This document shows positions 34,670 to 42,125 of a stretch of 45,095 bases of DNA, piece after piece. The notes beneath the pieces are model-generated. The model did not search any database and was not told the DNA's origin. It worked only from the letters and a program-made list of their open reading frames with translations. The position numbers and the translations under genes are program-made. The DNA is taken from positions 1 through 45,095 of the forward strand of contig NZ_MSXV01000051.1 in the NCBI RefSeq assembly GCF_001945395.1. Reading direction: 5' to 3'. Position 1 is the first letter of the stretch, and the number at the start of each line of letters is the position of its first letter. The DNA comes from Pseudomonas sp. PA15(2017). Lineage in GTDB: Bacteria; Pseudomonadota; Gammaproteobacteria; Pseudomonadales; Pseudomonadaceae.

Positions 34670-35946
34670 CCATCATGGTATTTCTCGGCTCCCTGCTGGG
34701 TGCCATGGCGATGCGTATTCCGGTGGCCTTCGCGCTGTTGGTGGCCGGCGTCGCGCTGATGATCCAGCTCGACACCTTCGACGCGCAGATTCTCGCCCAG
34801 AACCTGATCAGCGGCGCCGACAGTTTCCCGCTGCTGGCCATTCCGTTCTTCATGCTCGCGGGCGAGCTGATGAATGCTGGTGGCCTGTCGCGGCGTATCG
34901 TCGCCCTACCCATGGCACTGGTCGGTCACAAGCGCGGTGGCCTGGGTTTCGTGGCGATCATTGCGGCCATGGTGATGGCGTCGCTGTCCGGCTCGGCGGT
35001 GGCCGACACCGCCGCCGTGGCGGCGATGCTGATGCCGATGATGCGCAAAGCCGGCTACGACCCCAACCGCTCGGCTGGGTTGATCGCCGCTGGCGGCATC
35101 ATCGCGCCGGTGATCCCGCCGTCGATTCCCCTGGTGGTGTTCGGGGTCGCCGGCGGCGTATCGATCACCAAGCTGTTCATGGCCGGCATCGTACCGGGGC
35201 TGATGATGGGTCTGGCGCTGTGGATGACCTGGTGGTGGCTGGCGCGCAAGAGTGATCTGCCTTGTGGCGAGAAGGCGCCGTTCAGTGAAGTCTGGAGAGC
35301 CTTCCTCGACGGTATCTGGGCCTTGCTGCTGCCGGTGCTGATCATCGGTGGTCTGAAGATGGGCATCTTCACGCCAACCGAGGCCGCGGCCGTGGCGGCG
35401 ATGTATGCGCTGTTCGTTTCGCTGTTCGTGTACCGCGAGCTGAAGATCCGCGACCTGTTCAAGGTGTTTCTCGATGCCGGGCGCACCAGCGCGGTGGTGA
35501 TGTTCCTGGTGGCCGCGGCGCTGGTGTCGTCCTGGCTGATGACCATCGCCGAGCTGCCAATGCTGGTCAGCGGCTTGCTCGAACCGCTGATCGATCGCCC
35601 GCAATTGCTGCTGGTGGTGATCATGGTCATCGTGCTGCTGGTCGGCACCACCATGGACCTGATGCCCATCGTGCTGATCCTCACTCCGGTGTTCATGCCG
35701 GTGATCAAGATGGCCGGTATCGACCCGGTGTACTTCGGCATCCTGTTCATCCTCAACACCTCCATCGGCCTGATCACCCCGCCGATCGGCAACGTGCTCA
35801 GCGTCATGAGCGGCGTCGGCAAGGTGCCGCTCGATGGCGTGATGCGCGGCGTGACCCCCTTCCTGTTCGCGCACCTGGGCGTGCTGGCGCTGCTGATCAT
35901 TTTCCCGGAACTGGTGATGACACCGATGCGCTGGTTCCTGCCCTGA
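34666..35946 (+). CDS. TRAP transporter large membrane subunit (DctM)
   Basis: A 426-residue DctM permease of about eleven to twelve helices, which with DctQ forms the sodium-driven membrane part of a TRAP importer. Signatures: PLLAIPFFMLAGELMNAGGL near residue 54-75, SGSAVADTAAVAAMLMPMM near 108 and GGIIAPVIPPSIPLVVFGVA near 142. TPTEAAAVAAMYALFVSLFV near 235 and the C-terminal LITPPIGNVLSVMSGVGKVP follow. It starts in a 4-base overlap with dctQ and is followed after 31 bp by the first dctP. Confidence 0.96.
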   Translation: MTIMVFLGSLLGAMAMRIPVAFALLVAGVALMIQLDTFDAQILAQNLISGADSFPLLAIPFFMLAGELMNAGGLSRRIVALPMALVGHKRGGLGFVAIIAAMVMASLSGSAVADTAAVAAMLMPMMRKAGYDPNRSAGLIAAGGIIAPVIPPSIPLVVFGVAGGVSITKLFMAGIVPGLMMGLALWMTWWWLARKSDLPCGEKAPFSEVWRAFLDGIWALLLPVLIIGGLKMGIFTPTEAAAVAAMYALFVSLFVYRELKIRDLFKVFLDAGRTSAVVMFLVAAALVSSWLMTIAELPMLVSGLLEPLIDRPQLLLVVIMVIVLLVGTTMDLMPIVLILTPVFMPVIKMAGIDPVYFGILFILNTSIGLITPPIGNVLSVMSGVGKVPLDGVMRGVTPFLFAHLGVLALLIIFPELVMTPMRWFLP

Positions 35947-35977
35947 ATCCGTTTTCCCTCACTGCAAGGATGTAACG

Positions 35978-36964
35978 ATGAAAAACAACAAGAACACCTT
36001 ACGCACCCTGGGCTGCCTGTTTCTGCTGAGCTGTTCGCTGCTGCAGGCCGAGGCGGCCACCACCCTGCGCTTCGGTTTCGCTGGCTCGGACAGCGACACC
36101 CAGAGCCTGGCGGCCAAGGAATTCGCGCAGCGGGTCAAGGATGGCTCCAAGGGTGAGTTGCTGGTGCGCCCTTACGGCAACAGCATGCTGGGCAACGACC
36201 AGGCGATGATCGCTGGCGTGCGCGGCGGCACCATCGAGATGGAGATGTCCGGCACGCCCAACTTCAGCGGCCTGACGCCGCGCATGTCGGTGCTCGATCT
36301 GCCCTTCGTGTTCGCCGACAGCGCCCATGCCTACCGCGTGCTGGACGGCGAAATCGGTCAGCAGCTGCTCGACGATCTTGCTGCCTACAACCTCAAGGGC
36401 CTGGCCTACTGGGAAGTGGGGTTTCGCGATATCACCAACTCGCGCAAACCGGTGCGCGTGCCCGATGACGTCAAGGGCCTGAAGATCCGCACGTCCAGCA
36501 ACCCGGCGCAGATCGAAGCCTTCCGTCTGCTCGGCGCCAATCCGCAGCCGCTGCCGCTGGCCGAGCTGTACAACGCCCTGGAAATGAGGGCGGTTGACGC
36601 CCAGGAGCACCCGCTGAGCATCACCTGGTCGTCAGGCTTCTACGAAGTGCAGAAATACCTGTCGCAGACCCACCACGCCTACACCGCCCTGGTGGTGGTG
36701 ATGAACAAGAAGAAGTTCGACGCGCTGCCAGCCGAGCAGCAGACGCTGCTGGTAGACGCCGCCCGCGCCGCAGGCGCTACTCAGCGCCGCCTGAATACCG
36801 AGAACGACAGCAAGTTCCTCGTCGAGCTGGCCGAGAAGGGCATGCAGATCGAGCCGGAAGTCGACCGCGAGGCCTTCCGCGAAGTGGTGTCCGCGCCGGT
36901 GCGCGAGGCCTTTGCAAAACAGCACGGCAGCGAACTGCTCGAAGCCATCGACGCCCTGCGCTGA
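35978..36964 (+). CDS. TRAP transporter substrate-binding protein (DctP), first copy
   Basis: A 328-residue periplasmic receptor. The signal peptide is MKNNKNTLRT...LLSCSLLQAEA, cleaved near residue 26. KGLKIRTSSNPAQIEAFRLL near 167 contains the arginine that pairs with the ligand carboxylate in DctP proteins, and PLPLAELYNALEMRAVDAQE near 187 is the hinge signature. AAGGA lies eight bases before the ATG. A stem-loop just after the gene may protect its part of the message. It is a diverged paralogue of the DctP at 37964. The ligand is unknown. Confidence 0.94.
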   Translation: MKNNKNTLRTLGCLFLLSCSLLQAEAATTLRFGFAGSDSDTQSLAAKEFAQRVKDGSKGELLVRPYGNSMLGNDQAMIAGVRGGTIEMEMSGTPNFSGLTPRMSVLDLPFVFADSAHAYRVLDGEIGQQLLDDLAAYNLKGLAYWEVGFRDITNSRKPVRVPDDVKGLKIRTSSNPAQIEAFRLLGANPQPLPLAELYNALEMRAVDAQEHPLSITWSSGFYEVQKYLSQTHHAYTALVVVMNKKKFDALPAEQQTLLVDAARAAGATQRRLNTENDSKFLVELAEKGMQIEPEVDREAFREVVSAPVREAFAKQHGSELLEAIDALR

Positions 36965-36977
36965 GTTATCAACCCGT

Positions 36978-36994
36978 CGGCGCGTCGAGCGCCG
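36978..36994 (+). other. Stem-loop between dctP and the propeller gene
   Basis: CGGCGC-GTCGA-GCGCCG is a perfect 6-bp GC stem with a 5-base loop in the 48-bp gap. There is no T run, so it is more likely an RNA-stabilising or processing hairpin after the receptor gene than a terminator. Confidence 0.45.
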
Positions 36995-37012
36995 CTTCAA
37001 GGAATCGAGATC

Positions 37013-37939
37013 ATGAGTCAGGAAATTCTGTTGCTGGTGCAGAAATGCGCCCATACCTTCAGCTTCTATGACGTGCAAAGCGGCAACGCCATCAAGCACA
37101 TCCGCCTGCCGGAGTTCCCCCACGAGTTCGTGGTGGATTCGCAGAACCGCTTCGCCTACGTCGGTCACTACGGTATCGAAACCTCCAGCCATGAAGGCGA
37201 GGGTGGCTGCTCGGTATTCGTCATCGATCTGGAAAAGGCCGAGCACGTGCGCACCCTGAGCATCTGGCCGTTCCGCCGTCCCCACGGCTTGGCGATGGAC
37301 GACCAGGATCGCCTCTACGTGCTCAGCGAAGGCAATTCGACCCTGCTGATATTCGACCAGCCGCACCTCAAGGACACCGCGGATCGGGCCATTCCGTCCG
37401 GCGGCTACAAAAGCCACCTGGTGGCACTGACCCGCAGCGGCGAGACCGCCTTCGCCCTCAACCTGCTGAGCAACACCATCACCCGCCTCAAGCCGCAGGA
37501 CCCGACCATCGCGCCAGTGCCGGTGCAGCCTGGCAGCATGCCCGAGGGTAACTGCTTCAGCGCCGACGAACGCACCCTGTACGTCGCCACCCGCGGCGAC
37601 AACAGCATCGTCGCTGTGGATGTCGAGACCCTGCAGGTGACCCGCCGCGGCCGCACCGGCGCCGACCCGACGCGTATCTACCGCGACCGCCAGGGTCGCC
37701 TGTTCGTGACCAACTACGCCGAACACTCGATCTCGGTATTCAACGCCGATCTCGAGGAAATCCAGCGCATCGAGCTCGACACCCATGCCATCGCCATGAG
37801 CCTGCACCCGACCCGTGACCTGGCCTTCGTCACCCTCAAGGATCAGCGCGTCGGCATGCTTGATCTCGACACCTTCACCTTCCAGCGTTACTTCCACACC
37901 CTGCTCGAGCCTGATGTTTCCCAGGTCATCGTGCGCTGA
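37013..37939 (+). CDS. YncE-like beta-propeller protein
   Basis: A 308-residue protein made of repeated four-stranded blades with recurring motifs such as FVVDSQNRFAYVGHYG, LAMDDQDRLYVLSEGN, CFSADERTLYVATRGDNSIV and YRDRQGRLFVTNYAEHSISV. These are typical of YncE/YVTN-type seven-bladed propellers. There is no signal peptide, so it should be cytoplasmic, unlike many YVTN proteins. Lactonase-type propellers (Pgl) are related, but no catalytic residues could be assigned. It lies between the two dctP genes, 48 bp after the first and 24 bp before the second, in one operon. A role in handling the imported compound is an inference from position. Confidence 0.75.
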   Translation: MSQEILLLVQKCAHTFSFYDVQSGNAIKHIRLPEFPHEFVVDSQNRFAYVGHYGIETSSHEGEGGCSVFVIDLEKAEHVRTLSIWPFRRPHGLAMDDQDRLYVLSEGNSTLLIFDQPHLKDTADRAIPSGGYKSHLVALTRSGETAFALNLLSNTITRLKPQDPTIAPVPVQPGSMPEGNCFSADERTLYVATRGDNSIVAVDVETLQVTRRGRTGADPTRIYRDRQGRLFVTNYAEHSISVFNADLEEIQRIELDTHAIAMSLHPTRDLAFVTLKDQRVGMLDLDTFTFQRYFHTLLEPDVSQVIVR

Positions 37940-37963
37940 GGTTCCGAGCTTTCGGAGAACAAG

Positions 37964-38974
37964 ATGAACAACGCACTCACTCGTACCCTGGCCGCGCTCG
38001 GTCTGGCCCTGCTGCTGCCAGGGCTGGCCGCCCATGCCGACGTGCGCAGCCTCAAGCTCAGCGCCGGTGACCCCATCGACGCCCCCGGGCCACAAGGCGC
38101 CAAGCTGTTCGCCGAACATCTGAAGCAGGGCAGCGGCGGAGCGCTGAACGTCAAGGTGTTCCCGTCAGCCATGCTTGGCAACGATGTACAGATGCTCGGC
38201 GCTCTGCCGGCCGGCACCATCGAGTTCGCCCTGGTGGGCGCGCCGACACTGGTCGGGCTGGTCAAGGAGTTCGGCGTGCTGGACCTGCCTTACCAGTTCA
38301 ATTCCAGCGCCGAGGTGGACACCATGCTCGACGGGCCGATGGGCCAGCAGCTGTTGGCCAAGCTGGAGGCCAAGGGGCTGGTCGGCCTGGGTTTCTGGGA
38401 GATCGGCTTTCGCAACCTGACCAACAGCAAGCGCCCCATCGACAAGTGGGAAGACCTCGAGGGCCTGAAGATCCGTACCGTGCAGAGCCCGGTGTTTCGC
38501 ACCTTCTTCGATCACCTGGGCGCCAATGCTCAGCCGATGCCGATCAACGAAGTGTTCAGTGCCCTTGAGATGCATGCCATCGACGGCCAGGAAAATCCCA
38601 TCTCGCTGATCGCCACCCAGCGCTACAACGAAGTGCAGAAGTACCTGACCCTCAGCGAGCACATCTACACCGCTTACGTGCTGCTGACGAGCAAGAAGAC
38701 CTGGGACTCGCTCGACGACGCCCAGCGCACCCAGGTGCGCAAGGCCGCCGAACAGGCACGAGCAGAGCAGCGTCAACTGGCGCGCCAGGCCAACAACGAG
38801 AAACTCGCCGAACTCAGGGACAGCGGCATGCAGGTCAATGCGCTGAGCGACGAGCAGCGCCAGCGCTTCGTCGATCAGGCCAAGGTGGTCATCGAACAGG
38901 TGAGCGGCAGCATCGACGCCGGGTTCTTCAGCGCCTGGCAGGCCGAACTGCAGCGTCTGCGTGGAGCCAACTGA
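37964..38974 (+). CDS. TRAP transporter substrate-binding protein (DctP), second copy
   Basis: A 336-residue receptor with a signal peptide (MNNALTRTLA...LLLPGLAAHA, cleavage near residue 25). EGLKIRTVQSPVFRTFFDHL near 166 has the ligand-binding arginine, and PMPINEVFSALEMHAIDGQE near 188 is the hinge signature. It shares blocks with the first DctP (GND near 66, VLDLP near 105, GFWEIGFRNLTNSKRP near 144) but is clearly diverged, so the two may bind different ligands. No second DctQM pair is present. Its stop is one base before the ATG of the next gene. Confidence 0.94.
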   Translation: MNNALTRTLAALGLALLLPGLAAHADVRSLKLSAGDPIDAPGPQGAKLFAEHLKQGSGGALNVKVFPSAMLGNDVQMLGALPAGTIEFALVGAPTLVGLVKEFGVLDLPYQFNSSAEVDTMLDGPMGQQLLAKLEAKGLVGLGFWEIGFRNLTNSKRPIDKWEDLEGLKIRTVQSPVFRTFFDHLGANAQPMPINEVFSALEMHAIDGQENPISLIATQRYNEVQKYLTLSEHIYTAYVLLTSKKTWDSLDDAQRTQVRKAAEQARAEQRQLARQANNEKLAELRDSGMQVNALSDEQRQRFVDQAKVVIEQVSGSIDAGFFSAWQAELQRLRGAN

Positions 38975-38975
38975 A

Positions 38976-39938
38976 ATGCCCGAGTGCCTGCACCAGCGCC
39001 TTGGTCTGCCGTACGCGCCAGGCGGGCAGCGGCTGATCGATGCCCATCACCATCTGTGGAATCTCGACAGCCACCGCTACCCCTGGCTGCAGGACGAGGT
39101 CGACCCGGGTTTCTTTCTTGGCGACTACAGCGCCCTGCGGCGCAACTACCTGCCCGAAGATTACCTGGCCGACAGCGCCGGCCAGCGGATGCTGGCCACG
39201 GTGCATTGCGAGGCCGAGCACGACCGCGCCGATCAGGTGGCGGAAACCCGCTGGATACACGAGCAACATGGGCGCTACGGCTTTCCCAATGCGGTGGTCG
39301 CCCACGTCTGGCTGCATCGCCCGGAATGCGAGGAGGTGCTTGGCCGGCATCTGGAATATCCACTGCTGCGTGGCATTCGCAGCAAGCCGCTGACGGCACC
39401 GCGCCCCGAGCTGGCCGCCAGCGTGCGCGGCCAGTGTGGCAGCATGCAGGACGAGGCCTGGCTGCGCGGCTTCGAGCTGCTGGCCAGGCACGGGCTGTCC
39501 TGGGATTTACGCGTGCCCTACTGGCACCTGCAGGAAGCCGCCGAGGTAGCGGCGGCTTTTCCCAGGGTGCCCATCGTGCTCAACCACCTGGGCTTCCCCT
39601 GGGACCGCAGCCCGGCCGGGCTCGACGGCTGGCGCGCCGGCATGGCCGCGCTGGCGGCGCAGCCGAATGTCAGCGTGAAGGTTTCCGAGTTGGGGCTGCG
39701 GGATCAACCCTGGACGCTGGAAGGCAACCGCGGGGTGATCGAAGAAACCCTCGCGTTGTTTGGCATCGAGCGCTGCCTGTTCGCCAGCAACTACCCAGTG
39801 GCCGGCCTGCGCATCGGCTATGGGGAGCTGGTCACGGCGCTGCAGACGATCCTCGCAGACTACGACGAGGCGCAGCGCGATGGCTTCTTCTGGCGCAATT
39901 CGCGGGATTTCTATCGGATCGAGTTGAGGGGCTGCTAG
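38976..39938 (+). CDS. COG3618-type amidohydrolase (sugar/muconolactonase-like)
   Basis: A 320-residue TIM-barrel metal hydrolase of the amidohydrolase_2 group that includes L-fuconolactonase, L-rhamnonolactonase and 4-sulfomuconolactonase. H24-H-H26 in IDAHHHLWNLDSHRYPWL gives the HxH metal motif. RGIRSK near 130, VLNHLG near 200 and FASNYPVAGL near 275 are further family blocks; the last has Asn where many relatives have Asp. The start is ATG 38976, one base after the dctP stop, with GGAG nine bases upstream; GTG 38961 is an alternative. The TAG stop is formed by the end of the 55-bp repeat at 39935-39989, so the original C-terminus may have been longer. Confidence 0.86.
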   Translation: MPECLHQRLGLPYAPGGQRLIDAHHHLWNLDSHRYPWLQDEVDPGFFLGDYSALRRNYLPEDYLADSAGQRMLATVHCEAEHDRADQVAETRWIHEQHGRYGFPNAVVAHVWLHRPECEEVLGRHLEYPLLRGIRSKPLTAPRPELAASVRGQCGSMQDEAWLRGFELLARHGLSWDLRVPYWHLQEAAEVAAAFPRVPIVLNHLGFPWDRSPAGLDGWRAGMAALAAQPNVSVKVSELGLRDQPWTLEGNRGVIEETLALFGIERCLFASNYPVAGLRIGYGELVTALQTILADYDEAQRDGFFWRNSRDFYRIELRGC

Positions 39939-39989
39939 GGTCTGTTCCCGTTTCACGCACGGCCGCGCCGAAACGGGAACAGATCCTCG
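39935..39989. repeat. Short (interior-less) copy of the 19 kb inverted-repeat element
   Basis: CTAGGGTCTGTTCCC... at 39935-39955 is identical to the left end at 19089-19109. The next 14 bases (CGCACGGCCGCGCC) also match, and then comes a slightly degenerate right end (GAAACGGGAACAGATCCTCG). The whole is a hairpin with a stem of about 20 bp that would form right at the 3' end of the lactonase message and could act as its terminator. Confidence 0.72.
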
Positions 39990-40374
39990 CAACGGACTGA
40001 ATCAGCTCGGCTCTAGAAACATCCCTGAGAGCCTGTTCAACGTCTTGTATGCGCATGAAGTGGCAACTACAAGGCAGAGGCGGCCGTTCGCCGGTCCAGT
40101 TTGGGAGCGCGCCATGCGCGCGAAAAATCGTGGGCATGGACAGGCGTTCCCGCCCGCTCCCACAAATGCTCCGCCGATGACTACTCCCGCCATTTGGCGC
40201 CAAAGTCGACGAATCTGGGCTTAAAGATTATGAACAGATTCTAATAAAGCAGGATTAGCGGTAGCGGCGAGCTTTGACAGTGGGACCCGCTTCCGCCGAA
40301 CGGTCTTTGATGGCTAGGTGCCATATGTTTTAATTCGTGCTCTCAAACGACATGCTTTTTTCAGGGACGACCCT
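39939..40374. other. Repeat-bearing spacer before the two-partner secretion genes
   Basis: The gap holds the rest of the 55-bp hairpin, a REPIN unit (40077-40196) and about 175 bp of AT-richer DNA before tpsB. TTGACA at 40274-40279 could be a -35 box, but no good -10 lies at the right distance. No coding sequence is supported. Confidence 0.6.
40077..40196. repeat. REPIN with extended inverted flanks, second copy
   Basis: The core 40101-40164 (TTGGGAGCGCGCCATGCGCG ... CGTTCCCGCCCGCTCCCACA) and the head (GGCGGCCGTTCGCCGGTCCA) correspond to 19446-19563. The tail (CTCCGCCGATGACTACTCCC) matches less well. Its first bases differ (TTGGG for GTGGG). Confidence 0.75.
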
Positions 40375-42099
40375 ATGTTTTTCCGCAATGGACCTGCGGC
40401 GGTATGCCTCTGTCTGTCTGCTCTGTCGCTGGCCGTATCGGCGCAGACCCCCCCCATTGACCTGCCCGGCAACCGCCAGACGCCCCTGAGCCAGGACCTG
40501 ATCCGCGATCGCCAGGAACGTCTGCTCGACGAGCAGCAGCAGCGCCTGCAGGAACTCCAGCAGCTACCAGGCAAGCGCGCCGAGCCGGCGGCGCCACCGG
40601 CACCCGAGGGCGAGCGCTGCTTCGCCATCGAACAGATCGAGATCAGCGGCGCCAGCCTGCTGTCCGAGGCTGACCGCGCAACCATTCTCGCGCCATTCGC
40701 CGACAGTTGCCTGGGCGTCAGCCAGCTCAACGAGCTGCTCAAGGCGATCACCAACCATTACGTCGACCGTGGTTACGTGACCACTCGCGCCTACCTGCCG
40801 CAGCAGGACCTGTCGGCCCGTACCCTGAAAATCACCGTGGTCGAAGGGCGCCTCGAAGGCCTCGACAGTTCCGCCCTGGCCAGTGACCGCGAGCTGGCCA
40901 TGAGCTTTCCGGGCGAGCCCGGCGAGGTCCTCAACCTGCGCGAGCTGGAGCAACTGGTCGACAACCTCAACCGTCTGCCGTCGCGCCCGGCCCAGTTGGA
41001 ATTGGTGCCGGGTGAGCAGGTAGGCGGTAGCCGCGTCGGCCTCAAGGGCGAGCGCAGCAAGCCCTGGCACGCCAACCTCAACCGCCACAACGATGGCCAG
41101 CGCAGCACCGGTGAGCAGCAGTGGGGCCTGGGCCTGACCTGGGACAGCCCGCTGGGCCTGGCCGACCAGCTGAGCCTGCGCGCCAGCCGCGACGGGGTCA
41201 GTGACCGCTACCGCCACTCCCACGCCCAGAGCCTGTCCTACAGCATCCCCTATGGCTGGTGGCGCGTGGACTATAGTTACAGCCAGAGCTATTACCGCAC
41301 CCAGGCGCAGAGCAACGGTTTTCCCTTCGAGACCGATGGCGACAGCCAGCAGCATGCCCTGCGCGCCGAGCGCGTGCTGCACCGCGACAGCGTCAGCAAG
41401 ACCGCCTTCAATACCGGCCTGAGCCATATCCGTACCAACAACTTCATCCTTGGCAGCCGCATCGATCCCTCCAGCAACCGCTTGAGCGAATGGCAGTTGG
41501 GCTTCAACCATGGCCGGCGTGTCGGCAGCGCCTTCGTCAACGCCGACATCGGCTGGCAGCGCGGCATCGGCGCCTTCGATGCCCAGAGCAACGGCGACCC
41601 CCGGGGCGACCAGCCCGTGGCGCGCTACAACAAATACAGCCTGACCTTGAGTTACCTGCAGCCTTTCAGCCTATGGGGCGAGCGCTTCAGCTTCGACAGC
41701 CTGGCCACCGGCCAGAAGAGCGAAGACGAGTTGTTCAGCTCCCAGCGCATCAGCATCGGTGGGCTCAACTCGGTGCGCGCCTTCAAGGACCAGAATCTTT
41801 CTGGCAGCAGCGGCGGTTACTGGCGCAACCAGCTGCGCTGGACCCGGCCGGTCACCTGGGCGCCGGTGCAACCCTTCGTGCAGCAATACGGCGCCGCCCT
41901 GGCCTATGACGTTGGCGTGATCAGCCACGATGAGCACAACCCCGGTGCCAGTGGCCGCCTGAGCGGCCACGCCCTGGAGCTCAGCGCCCGCGGTGAGCAT
42001 CTGGCCGCCAGCGTGACCTTCGCCCACGCCCTGGAACGCCCCGGCATCATCGCCGAGCGTGAGCGCCCGGTGTATTTCCGCGTTGACCTGTTCTTCTGA
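40375..42099 (+). CDS. Two-partner secretion outer-membrane transporter (TpsB; ShlB/FhaC/CdiB family)
   Basis: A 574-residue outer-membrane protein that exports the large exoprotein encoded next to it. A signal peptide ends ALSLAVSA (cleavage after A23). A Gln-rich periplasmic helix follows (about 40-62, DRQERLLDEQQQRLQELQQL). A POTRA_2 domain is near 80-150 (CFAIEQIEISGASLL...) with a second POTRA-like region to about 215, then a 16-strand barrel ending in FRVDLFF with terminal Phe. The L6-type motif reads ISIGGLNSVRAF; the family usually has VRGY or VRGF, so the Gly-to-Ala change is unusual. Start ATG 40375 leaves a proper signal; a GTG at 40318 would bury it. The tpsA gene follows after 26 bp. 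Confidence 0.93.
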   Translation: MFFRNGPAAVCLCLSALSLAVSAQTPPIDLPGNRQTPLSQDLIRDRQERLLDEQQQRLQELQQLPGKRAEPAAPPAPEGERCFAIEQIEISGASLLSEADRATILAPFADSCLGVSQLNELLKAITNHYVDRGYVTTRAYLPQQDLSARTLKITVVEGRLEGLDSSALASDRELAMSFPGEPGEVLNLRELEQLVDNLNRLPSRPAQLELVPGEQVGGSRVGLKGERSKPWHANLNRHNDGQRSTGEQQWGLGLTWDSPLGLADQLSLRASRDGVSDRYRHSHAQSLSYSIPYGWWRVDYSYSQSYYRTQAQSNGFPFETDGDSQQHALRAERVLHRDSVSKTAFNTGLSHIRTNNFILGSRIDPSSNRLSEWQLGFNHGRRVGSAFVNADIGWQRGIGAFDAQSNGDPRGDQPVARYNKYSLTLSYLQPFSLWGERFSFDSLATGQKSEDELFSSQRISIGGLNSVRAFKDQNLSGSSGGYWRNQLRWTRPVTWAPVQPFVQQYGAALAYDVGVISHDEHNPGASGRLSGHALELSARGEHLAASVTFAHALERPGIIAERERPVYFRVDLFF

Positions 42100-42125
42100 T
42101 TCGTTACGCCCTGGAGCACCCCGAC

